Source: Paracoccus xiamenensis (lineage in GTDB: Bacteria > Pseudomonadota > Alphaproteobacteria > Rhodobacterales > Rhodobacteraceae). From it: 64,000 nucleotides of DNA. Below the pieces are notes generated by a model. The model ran no database searches and was not told the DNA's origin. It saw nothing but the letters and a program-made list of their open reading frames with translations. The DNA lies in contig NZ_JAAOHY010000008.1 of the NCBI RefSeq assembly GCF_011308835.1, forward strand, positions 62,001-126,000, read 5' to 3'. Positions 26,031 through 34,790 of this stretch are shown in pieces; positions within the stretch are counted from its first letter, which is position 1, and every line of letters starts with the position of its first letter. The position numbers were made by a program, and so were the translations under genes.

Positions 26031-26474
26031 ATGCCCAACACCGTCCGACTGCATCGCGTCATCGCGACCAGACCTGAAAAGGTTTACCGTGCCTTCGTCG
26101 AAGCCGATGCCATCGCCAGCTGGCTTCCGCCCTTTGGTTTTCTCTGCACCGTCCACGAATTGGACGCCAGGTTAGGCGGAAAACACCGGATGTCATTTCG
26201 GAACTTCACGACCGGCCAAAGCCACGCTTTCGGCGGCGAGTATCTGGAACTCATCCCGGGCGAGCGGCTCGTCTACACCGACCGCTTCGATGACCCCAAT
26301 CTGCCCGGCGAGATGAAGGTAACCGTCACGCTGAAGGCGGTTTCGGTCGGCACGGAAATGTCGATTGAACAGGCGGGCATCCCTGATCTGATCCCGCTGG
26401 AGGGCTGCTATCTCGGCTGGCAGGAGAGCCTGCGCAAGCTGGCGAAACTGGTCGAGCCGGAAATCACTCAGTGA
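26031..26474 (+). CDS. SRPBCC/AHSA1-family protein
   Basis: 147-residue START-like protein of the Aha1/SRPBCC type: VIATRPEKVYRAFVEADAIASWLPP at the N-terminus is the typical helix-grip opening, GGEYLELIPGERLVYTDRFDDPN the middle strands and GCYLGWQESLRKLAKLVEP the long C-terminal helix. Such small proteins bind hydrophobic ligands; few have known roles in bacteria. It is a single gene with no obvious functional link to either side. Confidence 0.88.
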   Translation: MPNTVRLHRVIATRPEKVYRAFVEADAIASWLPPFGFLCTVHELDARLGGKHRMSFRNFTTGQSHAFGGEYLELIPGERLVYTDRFDDPNLPGEMKVTVTLKAVSVGTEMSIEQAGIPDLIPLEGCYLGWQESLRKLAKLVEPEITQ

Positions 26475-26700
26475 CGGCCCGCTAGAACAGGGGGATGACC
26501 ATGTGCGCCGCGGCGGCGAGTTGACCGTTGCACGACATCGCCAACAAGCGTGCTTGGAATTTCACGCCGTTCTTTTCATTCCGCAGCGAATGATGGGTGT
26601 CTCGACAAGCGGGTAGGCATCGGTTAGGCCACCGCCCAGAATTTCGGGCAGGCAGAATCAGTTCCACCAACTCGGGAAGATTGCGCTGTCTCGGTGTTCG
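26475..26700. other. Promoter region of the sigma-factor gene
   Basis: About 225 bases between the AHSA1 gene and the ECF sigma factor. It should carry the iron-responsive promoter of the haem signalling operon, but I cannot point to a clear Fur, Irr or RirA box. No RNA gene seen. Confidence 0.3.
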
Positions 26701-27231
26701 ATGAGCTGGAACCTCAAAAACTTGTTTCGGCGCTATTCCGACGAAATCAAGCGCGGATTCATCCGGCGCGGTCACGGCGTCGATGAGGCTGCCGATCTCA
26801 CACAGGATGTGTTTCTGCGCTTGATCAAGGCCGAAGTTAAGGCGGATCTGGTCAATCCCGGCGCATATCTGCATCAGATCGCCAGAAACCTGTCCATCGA
26901 CAGTCGCCGCAGCGCGCAATACGCCCATATTGTCGACAGCCCGTCGGAAGTGGTCGAGGCAATCGCCGACCCAAGCCCGGGGCAGGATGCGAACTTGCTT
27001 TATCGCCAGCGGATGCGGACCATCGAAAAGGCGCTTCTGGATTTGCCGGTGACGACCCGGCGCGCCTTTGAGCTTTACCAGCTTGAGGGCATGACCATGA
27101 GTCAGACAGCAGAAGCGATCGGTCTGTCGGTCTCGCGGACCTGGACGCTGGTCCAGCGTGCCTACAAGGCGCTGCGCGAAGCTCTGGACGATGCCGATGC
27201 GCTCATGCCATCAAGCGGGGCAGAGAAATGA
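26701..27231 (+). CDS. ECF RNA polymerase sigma factor (FecI-like)
   Basis: 176-residue ECF sigma factor. Region 2 has VDEAADLTQDVFLRLIKAE and YLHQIARNLSIDSRRS; region 4 has ALLDLPVTTRRAFELYQLEGMTMSQTAEAIGLSVSRTWTLVQRAYKALRE with the helix-turn-helix. The gene order sigma - FecR-like protein - STN receptor is the standard iron-starvation cell-surface signalling unit, so it should direct transcription of the receptor gene when haem or siderophore is bound outside. Confidence 0.92.
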   Translation: MSWNLKNLFRRYSDEIKRGFIRRGHGVDEAADLTQDVFLRLIKAEVKADLVNPGAYLHQIARNLSIDSRRSAQYAHIVDSPSEVVEAIADPSPGQDANLLYRQRMRTIEKALLDLPVTTRRAFELYQLEGMTMSQTAEAIGLSVSRTWTLVQRAYKALREALDDADALMPSSGAEK

Positions 27232-27292
27232 ACATGCGTCCGAAATCAGCCAACGACCGCCGGCGCAGGATTTCGGATTGCGATGTCGGAGC

Positions 27293-28255
27293 ATGGGTTT
27301 CGTGACCAGTGAAATGACAGACGAGGATCAGCTGTATCACGAGGCATTCGACCTGCTGATGCATCTGCGTGGCGATCCCGGAAACCAGGTTCTGCACGAC
27401 CGTGCCGACAAGTGGCGGGCACTGGGACCCGCCCATCAGCGGGTTTGGAGCAGGGCCGCCGGTATCGACTTCATGTCGCGCCAGATCGTGCGCGCGCGTC
27501 ATCCACAGCCTGTCGAAAAGCGGCGATTGTCGCGCCGATCCGTTTTTCTGGGCGGTGCCGCAGCTACACTTGCCGCAGCTTCCGCAGCCATTGCCCTGCC
27601 GCCGCTTCTGTTGCGCGCCAGGGCCGACCACCTGACAGCCAGCGGCGAGATGCAAAATCTGCGGCTTGCGGATGGCAGCACTGTCACGCTTGGCCCTGAC
27701 AGTGCGATCCGCACCAAGTTCGGCGATACCAGCAGGCAGGTCGAGCTGCTGAAGGGCATGGCATATTTCGATGTGGCGCCCGATGCTGCAAAGCCTTTCA
27801 GGGTATCCGCTGGTCCGGTTTCGATCAGCGTCCTTGGGACATCTTTTGATCTGAGCATGGATGCCGGCATCGTATCCCTCGCCGTGGATCACGGCGTGGT
27901 TGAGGCTGTGTCCCGCGACATGAATGATCCGCAGCGCCTGATGGCAGGCGACTGGATTTCCGTTGAAGAAGGGACCGGGGAAATCAACCGCGGCAAGCGC
28001 GATACCAGCTTGGTCGCGTCCTGGCGCCATGGCACCCTTCTGGTCGAGAATGAAACGGTGGCGGCGGTGGTCGACCGCATTGCACGCTGGCAGCGGGCGC
28101 ATGTCGTGATCGCTGACCCCGCATTAGGAAGTCGGCGGGTCAGCGGGGTCTATAACCTCGATCAACCAGAATCCGCCCTGAAAGCGGTGATCGCGCCTTA
28201 CGGTGGCAATTTGCGCCGCCTGTCGCCCTGGGCGCTGATCATCTCGCGCCGCTGA
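27293..28255 (+). CDS. FecR-like anti-sigma/sigma regulator
   Basis: 320-residue single-pass membrane protein. The N-terminal cytosolic domain (DEDQLYHEAFDLLMHL...WRALGPAHQRVW) is of the FecR N-terminal type that binds the sigma factor. A TM segment at about residues 87-110 follows RRSVFLGG, and the periplasmic FecR domain contains SGEMQNLRLADGSTVTLGPDSAI and PFRVSAGPVSISVLGTSFDL. The last part, LGSRRVSGVYNLDQPESALKAV, is the STN-like docking domain that contacts the receptor. I place the start at 27293 (GGAG just upstream); 27314 is an alternative. It relays receptor occupancy to the sigma factor. Confidence 0.9.
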   Translation: MGFVTSEMTDEDQLYHEAFDLLMHLRGDPGNQVLHDRADKWRALGPAHQRVWSRAAGIDFMSRQIVRARHPQPVEKRRLSRRSVFLGGAAATLAAASAAIALPPLLLRARADHLTASGEMQNLRLADGSTVTLGPDSAIRTKFGDTSRQVELLKGMAYFDVAPDAAKPFRVSAGPVSISVLGTSFDLSMDAGIVSLAVDHGVVEAVSRDMNDPQRLMAGDWISVEEGTGEINRGKRDTSLVASWRHGTLLVENETVAAVVDRIARWQRAHVVIADPALGSRRVSGVYNLDQPESALKAVIAPYGGNLRRLSPWALIISRR

Positions 28256-28387
28256 AAACTAAAAAACTAAGAAATTTTGCCTGAGGGCAGAAAATCGACC
28301 GACCGGCTTCGTCTTAATGGACATAGCCGTCAGCGAATCCGTTGTAGCCAGATCTGAAAATGAATGAATGAAGGAGCCGAGGAGGGC

Positions 28388-31087
28388 ATGAGCCTAACCG
28401 GACGACTACGTATTGATTCCCTGATGGGACGGAAGATCGCAATTGCCACGATGGCGGCGACGACATGCTTGACGGGTGTCTCGATGATCGCCACGGCCGC
28501 GTACGCCCAGACAAGTCAAGCCTTGACCGTGGATATTCCAGCCGGTCCGCTGCCCGCCGCGCTTGAACGTCTGGGTCAGCAGACCGGTCTGCAGATCAGC
28601 TATGTACCAGGCATTGCATCCGGCAAAACGACGGGCGGAGTCAGCGGAACATTCAGTCCCGAAGCGGCCATTCGGCGGCTGCTGGCAGGCACTGGGCTTG
28701 GGTATTCGCTGCTTGACGGCATCGTGACGATCCGCGCGACCTCGTCCCGGTCGGTCGTGCCCGGGGCGGTCTCAGCTGATGCGATCTTGCTGGAGCCGAT
28801 CACTCTGTCGGCGCAAGCAGGAGCGGCTGCCGTATATGAGGCGCCGCGTTCATCGGTCTATATTTCGCAGGAACAGCTTGATCGCGTCGGGCGGTCCTCG
28901 GCGACGGACATCCTTCGCGGACAACCGGGCGTTCAGGTTGGTGACGGTCGCAACGGCGGCGGCGTAGATGTGAACATCCGCGGTGTGCAGGGGCAGGGCC
29001 GGGTCGCTGTGACCGTCGACGGCTCGCAGCAATCGCTGAACGTCTATCGTGGTTACGCCGGAACCCAGATTCGCAGCTATATCGATCCGGACATGATCAG
29101 CGAAGTCACGATCAACAAGGGCACGACGATTGATCCCGGCACTGCGGGCGCGATTGGCGGCAGCGTCAATATGACCACCTTGCGCGCCGAAGATATCCTG
29201 CAACCCGGAAAGAAATGGGGCCTCCGGCTGCGGGGCGAACTGCAGAACAACGGTATCGCACCGCCCTACCGTGGCGAACGCCAAGTCAAAAGTAATCGCG
29301 AGCTACATGCGATGCCTGGCAGCGATCGCGGCAATATCCTCAACTCGGACAGCAAATCGGGCAGCATTGCCGCGGCATTTGCTGGTGACAACTGGGACTT
29401 TGTCGGGGCTTACTCGCGGCGCGAGCAGGGCAACTATGTCGCAGGCACCGAAGGTCGTGACAAGTACCGCAGATTCACCATCGACTATAAAGGCGACCCC
29501 TACGAGGAAAACTCTGTCGCCCGGGTTTTCGAGGAAGGTGAAGAGGTCCTCAACTCGTCCTCCGAGACGGAATCCGTTCTGCTGAAGGGCAACTATCAAC
29601 CGGCGCCGGGCCATAAGATCGAACTGAGCTATCGCTATTTCGATGGACAATATGGCGATGTCATGCCGTCGACGATCTACCGTTTGGGCACGGCAGGGAT
29701 CATGCAATATCCGCTCAGCTCGGTAGAGATGAACTCTGCCACGCTGCGCTATGAATACGATCCGGCCGGGAACGACCTGATCAACCTTTCGGCAAAGCTG
29801 TGGGTGACAGACAGCAAAAGCGATCAGATCAGCCTTGTGAAAGGCCCGGCTTCGTTGAACTTCGACGGTCAGTATGACTGGGCACCTTACCGCAATACGC
29901 GCATTGGACTGGATGTCATTAACCGTTCGGAATTTGCGACGGCGGCGGGCGAGTTCACGCTGGATCTGGGCGCAGCATTCCAGCACGAGAATCTCGAGCC
30001 GAAGGATTGGGTCGTAATCACGGATGACGACCGCGCGAAGATGAACATCATGCGCGACGCCTATCGTTGGGAGGCGAATGTCAGCGGCCGGCTGGAATAT
30101 CGTCCGAATGACCGGCTGTCGCTCTGGGGCGGGCTGCAATACAGCAAAGGCCGCACGCAGGACCGCAACGAGACGGCGGTCGAGCGGATGGGTGTGGTCA
30201 CTTCGACCGGCGAAAAGATGAGCAATCGCAGCAGCGGCTTGGCCCCGTCGATTGGCGTCAAATACAACTTCGCGCCCGACACCTTCGTTTACGCGACCTA
30301 CAAGGAAGCGATCCGTATTCCGTCACTGTTCGATACGACGATGGGCACGCTGCAAAACACGCCGACCGATGGGTTGAAACCGGAGCGGTCAAAAACCTTC
30401 GAGGTTGGCGCCAGCGCGGCAAAAGACAACCTGTTCGGAACCAGCGTTGGCGGCGCCTTCAAGCTGGCCTATTTCGACACCGAGATCGAGAACTACATCA
30501 CGCGCTACTTCGACGAACTTAACTTCGGGCGAATGCTGATGACCAATGCCGACAGCTTCTCGACCCGAGGGCTGGAGCTGCAGTCAAAGCTCGATAACGG
30601 CCGTTTCTTCGCGGATCTGTCGGTGACGCATTATCTGGCCATCGAAACCTGTGATGCGGACTATGCACAGCATCTTCGCGACACGGCATCCAGCTGGCAG
30701 CAGACCGCGGACACCCCGAACTGCACCGCCGGCAGCTTCATGGGTTCCTACACGAACACGCAAAACCCGCCGAAAACCGCAGTAAACCTGACGGTGGGGA
30801 CGCGCCTGCGGGATGAAAGACTGACCCTTGGTGGCCGGATGAGCTATACTTCCGGACCGACGGAAACTCTTGACGAACCCTGGAACACGGCGCGGACCAC
30901 CGACCAGTTGAAGTACCAGCCCGTCGCGATCTTTGATGCGTTCATGAGCTATGAGTTGCGCGACAGCGCGGTGTTCAATGCATCGGTGTCCAACATCACG
31001 GATCGCTACTATCTCGACCCGCTGGCGCAGAGCTACATGCCGGCGCCGGGCCGGACCTTCCGCGCCGCGCTGACCATGAAGTTCTGA
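28388..31087 (+). CDS. TonB-dependent receptor with STN signalling domain (haem type)
   Basis: About 899-residue outer-membrane receptor. The signal peptide ends near AAYAQT. An STN domain (ALTVDIPAGPLPAALERLGQQTGLQISY) lies at about residues 40-115, then a plug with ATDILRGQPGVQVGDGRN and VNIRGVQGQGRVAVTVDG, and a 22-strand barrel ending RTFRAALTMKF with the C-terminal Phe. RBS GAGGAGG supports 28388; 28364 is possible. The ligand is inferred from the haem oxygenase gene directly downstream and from receptors of the HasR/HurA/BhuR kind that occur with ECF/FecR pairs. Confidence 0.9.
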   Translation: MSLTGRLRIDSLMGRKIAIATMAATTCLTGVSMIATAAYAQTSQALTVDIPAGPLPAALERLGQQTGLQISYVPGIASGKTTGGVSGTFSPEAAIRRLLAGTGLGYSLLDGIVTIRATSSRSVVPGAVSADAILLEPITLSAQAGAAAVYEAPRSSVYISQEQLDRVGRSSATDILRGQPGVQVGDGRNGGGVDVNIRGVQGQGRVAVTVDGSQQSLNVYRGYAGTQIRSYIDPDMISEVTINKGTTIDPGTAGAIGGSVNMTTLRAEDILQPGKKWGLRLRGELQNNGIAPPYRGERQVKSNRELHAMPGSDRGNILNSDSKSGSIAAAFAGDNWDFVGAYSRREQGNYVAGTEGRDKYRRFTIDYKGDPYEENSVARVFEEGEEVLNSSSETESVLLKGNYQPAPGHKIELSYRYFDGQYGDVMPSTIYRLGTAGIMQYPLSSVEMNSATLRYEYDPAGNDLINLSAKLWVTDSKSDQISLVKGPASLNFDGQYDWAPYRNTRIGLDVINRSEFATAAGEFTLDLGAAFQHENLEPKDWVVITDDDRAKMNIMRDAYRWEANVSGRLEYRPNDRLSLWGGLQYSKGRTQDRNETAVERMGVVTSTGEKMSNRSSGLAPSIGVKYNFAPDTFVYATYKEAIRIPSLFDTTMGTLQNTPTDGLKPERSKTFEVGASAAKDNLFGTSVGGAFKLAYFDTEIENYITRYFDELNFGRMLMTNADSFSTRGLELQSKLDNGRFFADLSVTHYLAIETCDADYAQHLRDTASSWQQTADTPNCTAGSFMGSYTNTQNPPKTAVNLTVGTRLRDERLTLGGRMSYTSGPTETLDEPWNTARTTDQLKYQPVAIFDAFMSYELRDSAVFNASVSNITDRYYLDPLAQSYMPAPGRTFRAALTMKF

Positions 31088-31093
31088 TATAGG

Positions 31094-31126
31094 CTCCGGC
31101 GCTGGATTTATGATCTGGCGCCGGAG
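31094..31126 (+). terminator. Hairpin between receptor and haem oxygenase genes
   Basis: CTCCGGCGC...GCGCCGGAG, a nine-base perfect stem with a 15-base loop, seven bases after the receptor stop. No T-run; it may partly terminate transcription or stabilise the receptor mRNA, lowering oxygenase dosage relative to receptor. Confidence 0.5.
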
Positions 31127-31171
31127 ACCTCAGCAGAGATTGAACCTTCTTCCTGAGCTGGAAATACCGCA

Positions 31172-31780
31172 ATGACCCAGATAACGCCCCTGGCGCCGCC
31201 GCAGGCGGCCCTTGATCGTTCGGCGATGCTTCGCCAAGAGACACGCACCGCGCACAAGGGTGTGGATGATGCCATTATGGAAAGTGGCGCACTGGATAGC
31301 CCGCAGAACTACATGTGTTTTGTGCGGTTCCAGCACCAGTTGATGCTGGATTTGGAGCCGCTGTATCGTCGCGCGGATCTGCAGCAGATCATTCCCGATC
31401 TGCCGCAGCGCAGCCGTCTTGCAGCGGTCGAGAGCGACGCCGCCTATCTGGAGATCGATCTGCCAGAAAGCTACGCGAACAGCTTGGACCTGTCCGGGAT
31501 TTCCATCCCCGAGGCGCTCGGCTGGCTTTACGTCAGCGAAGGATCCAACCTTGGCGCGGCCTTCCTTGCAAAAGCGGTGCTGGCGCATGAAATGACGGGT
31601 GACGCCGGGGCTGCCCATCTTGCCGCGCCGCCCGTCGGGCGTGCAGCCCATTGGCGTGGCTTCACGACGGCACTCAATGCCGTGAAACAATCGACGGATG
31701 AGGAGCGCAGCACCATTGACGGGGCACGCAACGCGTTCGCCCATGTGCGGGTCTTGATCGGCACCCACCTGCCGGGGTGA
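31172..31780 (+). CDS. Biliverdin-producing haem oxygenase
   Basis: 202-residue alpha-helical protein of the bacterial haem oxygenase family. SAMLRQETRTAHKGVDDAIM holds the proximal haem ligand (His28), and ALGWLYVSEGSNLGAAFLAKAV is the distal helix with the flexible Gly-rich kink over the haem. It opens imported haem to biliverdin, CO and iron in the cytoplasm. Its place behind the STN receptor is the main reason to assign the whole unit to haem. Length is normal for the family (about 190-215). Confidence 0.88.
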   Translation: MTQITPLAPPQAALDRSAMLRQETRTAHKGVDDAIMESGALDSPQNYMCFVRFQHQLMLDLEPLYRRADLQQIIPDLPQRSRLAAVESDAAYLEIDLPESYANSLDLSGISIPEALGWLYVSEGSNLGAAFLAKAVLAHEMTGDAGAAHLAAPPVGRAAHWRGFTTALNAVKQSTDEERSTIDGARNAFAHVRVLIGTHLPG

Positions 31781-31992
31781 CGCGCCGCCCGTTTACCCCT
31801 CGTTCAGAACGCGAAGCTGCGGGACGGGTGGGGGGCACGGGTCGGCGAGGCTCTATGCAGCGCGCGCCGTTCCATCGGCGCCGCTACCAGTCGCATCACG
31901 ATCCTGGCAGCGGAGAGCCGTCAGGAGAATCGGTTGACTGTTGGTATATTTAAACCTATCAAGTGGTATATACCAACTGGGTAGGGCAAAAC
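31781..31992. other. Promoter region of the amino-sugar operon
   Basis: About 210 bases between the haem oxygenase gene and the GntR start. Its right end holds the palindromic operator; I see nothing else of note. Confidence 0.5.
31964..31975. promoter_or_regulatory. HutC/NagR-type operator TGGTATATACCA
   Basis: Perfect 12-base palindrome matching the known NagR/DasR/YvoA consensus (TGGTNNANACCA type). A second imperfect half-site TGGTATAT lies at 31942-31949. It ends 17 bases before the chosen GTG start of the GntR gene, indicating autoregulation and control of the whole amino-sugar operon. Confidence 0.75.
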
Positions 31993-32718
31993 GTGCCACA
32001 GTATTTGACCATCGCAGCCGACCTTGAGGCCCGGATCAGTTCCGGCCAGATCCGAGAGGGTGAGCGGCTGAAGTCTGAACGTGATCTTGCCGAGGCGACG
32101 GGTGTCAGCCGGATGACCGCGCGGCGCGCGATCCAGGAGTTGGTCGCGAAAGGTGTCGTCGAAGCGCGCGGTGGCAGCGGCCATTATGTCCGGCGCGCGC
32201 AGATTCAGCAGCGCCTGACCAGCCTGACCAGCTTTACCGAGGAAATCGAAAGCCAGGGGCGGACCAGTTCCAGTCTTGTCGTGCTCAGCGAAACCGAGGC
32301 GGCCGATGAAGAGGTGCGCGCGGCGCTGGGTCTGGCTGAAGCGGCGCAGGTTCACCGGCTGGTTCGCGTGCGCTTGGCGGATGCCGAACCCGTCGCGCTG
32401 GAGACGACGTTTCTGAACGCCGCAATGATGCCCGGCCTGATCGACCAGATCGACTTTGCGCAGACCTCGCTTTACCGGCATATCCGCGACGCCTACGGAA
32501 TCGTTCCCACCAAGGCAGAGCAGAGCCTGAAAGCGACGCTGGCCGATCGCAAGACGGCCACGCTTCTGAAGATCTCGGTGGGCGACCCAATCCTTAATAT
32601 TCGCCGACTGACCCGCGACGGAAACGGGAATGCCTTCGAATTCGTCCGCTCATCCTATCGCGCGGATCTGTTTGAAATCAAAGCCGAACTTAATCTCAAT
32701 CCGGAACCGAAGCCATGA
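31993..32718 (+). CDS. GntR-family regulator, HutC/NagR subfamily (UTRA domain)
   Basis: 241-residue regulator. The winged helix reads GERLKSERDLAEATGVSRMTARRAIQELVAKGVVEARGGSGHYV and the UTRA ligand domain (about residues 85-235) includes VHRLVRVRLADAEPVALETTFLN and FEFVRSSYRADLFEI. I chose the GTG at 31993 (GTAGGG seven bases upstream). The GTG at 31963 would translate through the operator and add ten residues unlike the family. UTRA regulators of this type sense GlcN-6-P or GlcNAc-6-P, fitting the NagA/NagB genes in the same operon. Confidence 0.9.
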   Translation: MPQYLTIAADLEARISSGQIREGERLKSERDLAEATGVSRMTARRAIQELVAKGVVEARGGSGHYVRRAQIQQRLTSLTSFTEEIESQGRTSSSLVVLSETEAADEEVRAALGLAEAAQVHRLVRVRLADAEPVALETTFLNAAMMPGLIDQIDFAQTSLYRHIRDAYGIVPTKAEQSLKATLADRKTATLLKISVGDPILNIRRLTRDGNGNAFEFVRSSYRADLFEIKAELNLNPEPKP

Positions 32719-33449
32719 CCCTTACCGATGAATATTTCGACCAGATTGCGCAACGGCTGAGCGCGGCGCGGCAAACCACCAGCGAGGCGTCGGCGCGTGC
32801 CGTTCAGGCCATCGTCGAAGCTGCGCGGAATGACGGGCGGGTCTATGTCTTTGGCACCGGCCATTCGCATGTCATGGCGGAAGAGGTCCATTATCGCGCC
32901 GGTGGGTTGGCCGTGACCGTGCCGGTGCTTGCCGGCCCGATCATGGTACATGAAGGCGCGGTTGCCGGGACAGTTTACGAACGCACGACCGGCATCGCCG
33001 CGCCGATTCTGGAACGCTATGGCATCGGGTCGAACGACGTGATGATCGTCGTTTCCAACTCTGGCATCAATGCCGCCCCGGTCGAGGCTGCGCGTTTTGG
33101 CAAGGCTGCGGGTGCCGTGGTTATCGCCTTGACCTCTATCGCCTATTCGACGGCCGCCGCCGCTGCGGCGGACGGGCGCACGCGGATTGCCGACATCGCG
33201 GACATCGTTCTGGACAACGGTTCCCCGCCCGGTGACGCCGTTCTGTCGGTGCCCGGATCAGAGCTGAAGGTCGCACCGGTCTCGACCGTGATCGGTGCCG
33301 TGATCCTGAATGCGATCTTCGCCGAAGTCTCGGCCGCACTGGCGCAGGATGGGGATGCGCCCATCTATCGCAGCGCCAACATGCCCGGCGCAAGCGAACA
33401 CAATGCCCGTCTGGTCAGCAAGTACCGGGCGCGAAATCCACATCTTTGA
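32715..33449 (+). CDS. SIS-domain phosphosugar-binding protein
   Basis: 244-residue SIS-fold protein of the UPF0309/YckI kind. VYVFGTGHSHVMAEEVHYRAGG is the N-terminal phosphosugar loop and NDVMIVVSNSGINAAPVEAARF the SIS core with its Ser-Asn-Ser motif. Such proteins isomerise, deaminate or sense sugar phosphates. Its ATG overlaps the regulator stop (ATGA). In this operon it may handle an amino-sugar phosphate that NagB does not, or act as an isomerase; its role is not known. Confidence 0.85.
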   Translation: MTLTDEYFDQIAQRLSAARQTTSEASARAVQAIVEAARNDGRVYVFGTGHSHVMAEEVHYRAGGLAVTVPVLAGPIMVHEGAVAGTVYERTTGIAAPILERYGIGSNDVMIVVSNSGINAAPVEAARFGKAAGAVVIALTSIAYSTAAAAAADGRTRIADIADIVLDNGSPPGDAVLSVPGSELKVAPVSTVIGAVILNAIFAEVSAALAQDGDAPIYRSANMPGASEHNARLVSKYRARNPHL

Positions 33450-33499
33450 CACGTCCCGCCCGGGAGAGGCGGCCGTAACGGACCAATGGGAGGAATGAC

Positions 33500-34780
33500 A
33501 TGACGACCTTGAAGACCGCATGCACCGCGCTGGCGCTGATTATGCCCCTGACGGCAGCAGCCGAAGGTGTTGAGCTGACGCTTTGGCATATGGAGCAGCC
33601 GCCGCACCGCGTTGCGCGCCTGCAGGAACTGATCGACGCGTTCAATGCCGGCCATGACGGCGTTACCGTCACCCAGGCACCGCAGAACTGGGGCGAGATC
33701 TATGCCAAGGCGCCGGCGGCGCTGGCGGCAGGCGTCGGGCCCGACATCATGTTCGTGACGCCGGATTTCGTGCCGATCCTGAAGCAGGTGCGGGACATCC
33801 CCTCGGTTCAAGAATTTGTGGCTGAACAGGACGCCAAGCACGACTTCATTGACAGCGCGGTCGAGGCTTACAGCTATCAAGACGGGGTCTGGGCGGTCCC
33901 GCTTTACAATATGGCGATGAACCTGTGGTATCGCAAAGGCGACCTTGCTGAAGCCGGGATCGAGGTCCCGAAGACATGGGCCGAACTGCAATCTGCGGCG
34001 GAAACCCTGTCGAAAGATGGCGTCTATGGGTTGGGCTTGCCTGCCAACAAGCAGCTTTACACCGACCAGACGGTTTACAGTTTCATGGTGAATGGCGGCG
34101 CGACCGAGATCTACAACGCCGATGGCTCTCTGCGCTTTGACAATCCCGAGACCGTCGAAAGCTATACCACTTATACCAATCTGCAGAAACTCTCGCCGCC
34201 CGACAGCACCTCCTGGACCTGGGGGGAGGCCGAGGCCTGCTTCATTTCCGAAAGCTGCGGAATGATCCTGCAATTTTCGGTCATCACCGGCTATGACACG
34301 CAAGGCGCGGGCGATCCGGCCGATCTGGGCGTCGCACCGATCCCGGCCGCGTCGGCGGATGACGAAAGCAACACCATCGCTTATGCCAATGCCGGGCTGA
34401 TCCTGTCCGAGGACGAGGCAGAACGTGCTGCCGCGCAGGACTTCCTTGCATTCCTGCTGGAGCCGGAAAACTACGGCCGTTTCCTGAACATGGAACCGGG
34501 CCTGTTCATGCCGCTGACGGCGACCGGCGCCGAAGCAGAAAGCTTCTGGACCGAGCCGCTGACCGCGAAATACCGCGAGCAGATCGAACAGATCATCGCG
34601 AATTCGCAGAACGGTCAGCTTTTCGGCTTTACCAGCGGGCGCACCTTCCCGTCCATCGCCGCGATCTCGGCCCAGAACCTGATTGCTGAAACCCTTCAGG
34701 ATATCGTCGTGCGCGGCAACACGCCGGCGGATGCCGTCGCCGCCGGGCAGGCCCTGATGGTCGAAGCCGCAGCAGACTGA
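33500..34780 (+). CDS. Sugar ABC transporter substrate-binding protein (family 1)
   Basis: 426-residue periplasmic protein. The signal peptide runs to about residue 20 (TAAAEG), followed by VELTLWHMEQPPHRVARLQELIDAFN, the opening strand and helix of family 1 sugar-binding proteins. YNMAMNLWYRKGDLAEAGIEVPKTWAEL is the hinge/ligand block. RBS GGGAGGA. It feeds the two permeases downstream; from the operon, the ligand should be GlcNAc, a chitobiose-type or other amino-sugar oligomer. Confidence 0.93.
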   Translation: MTTLKTACTALALIMPLTAAAEGVELTLWHMEQPPHRVARLQELIDAFNAGHDGVTVTQAPQNWGEIYAKAPAALAAGVGPDIMFVTPDFVPILKQVRDIPSVQEFVAEQDAKHDFIDSAVEAYSYQDGVWAVPLYNMAMNLWYRKGDLAEAGIEVPKTWAELQSAAETLSKDGVYGLGLPANKQLYTDQTVYSFMVNGGATEIYNADGSLRFDNPETVESYTTYTNLQKLSPPDSTSWTWGEAEACFISESCGMILQFSVITGYDTQGAGDPADLGVAPIPAASADDESNTIAYANAGLILSEDEAERAAAQDFLAFLLEPENYGRFLNMEPGLFMPLTATGAEAESFWTEPLTAKYREQIEQIIANSQNGQLFGFTSGRTFPSIAAISAQNLIAETLQDIVVRGNTPADAVAAGQALMVEAAAD

Positions 34781-34790
34781 GGGCAGGGCA

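Noticed and set aside
26482..26928. Minus-strand frame overlapping the start of the ECF sigma factor
   Set aside because: No known domain, overlaps a confident gene and lacks an RBS.
26930..26945. Third TTGTCGACA-like match inside the sigma-factor gene
   Set aside because: Imperfect on one side and inside coding sequence, far from the island.
28290..28315. GAAAAT and CGTCTT as ECF promoter of the TonB receptor
   Set aside because: Spacing is 14 bases instead of about 16 and the boxes are weak; not enough to call.
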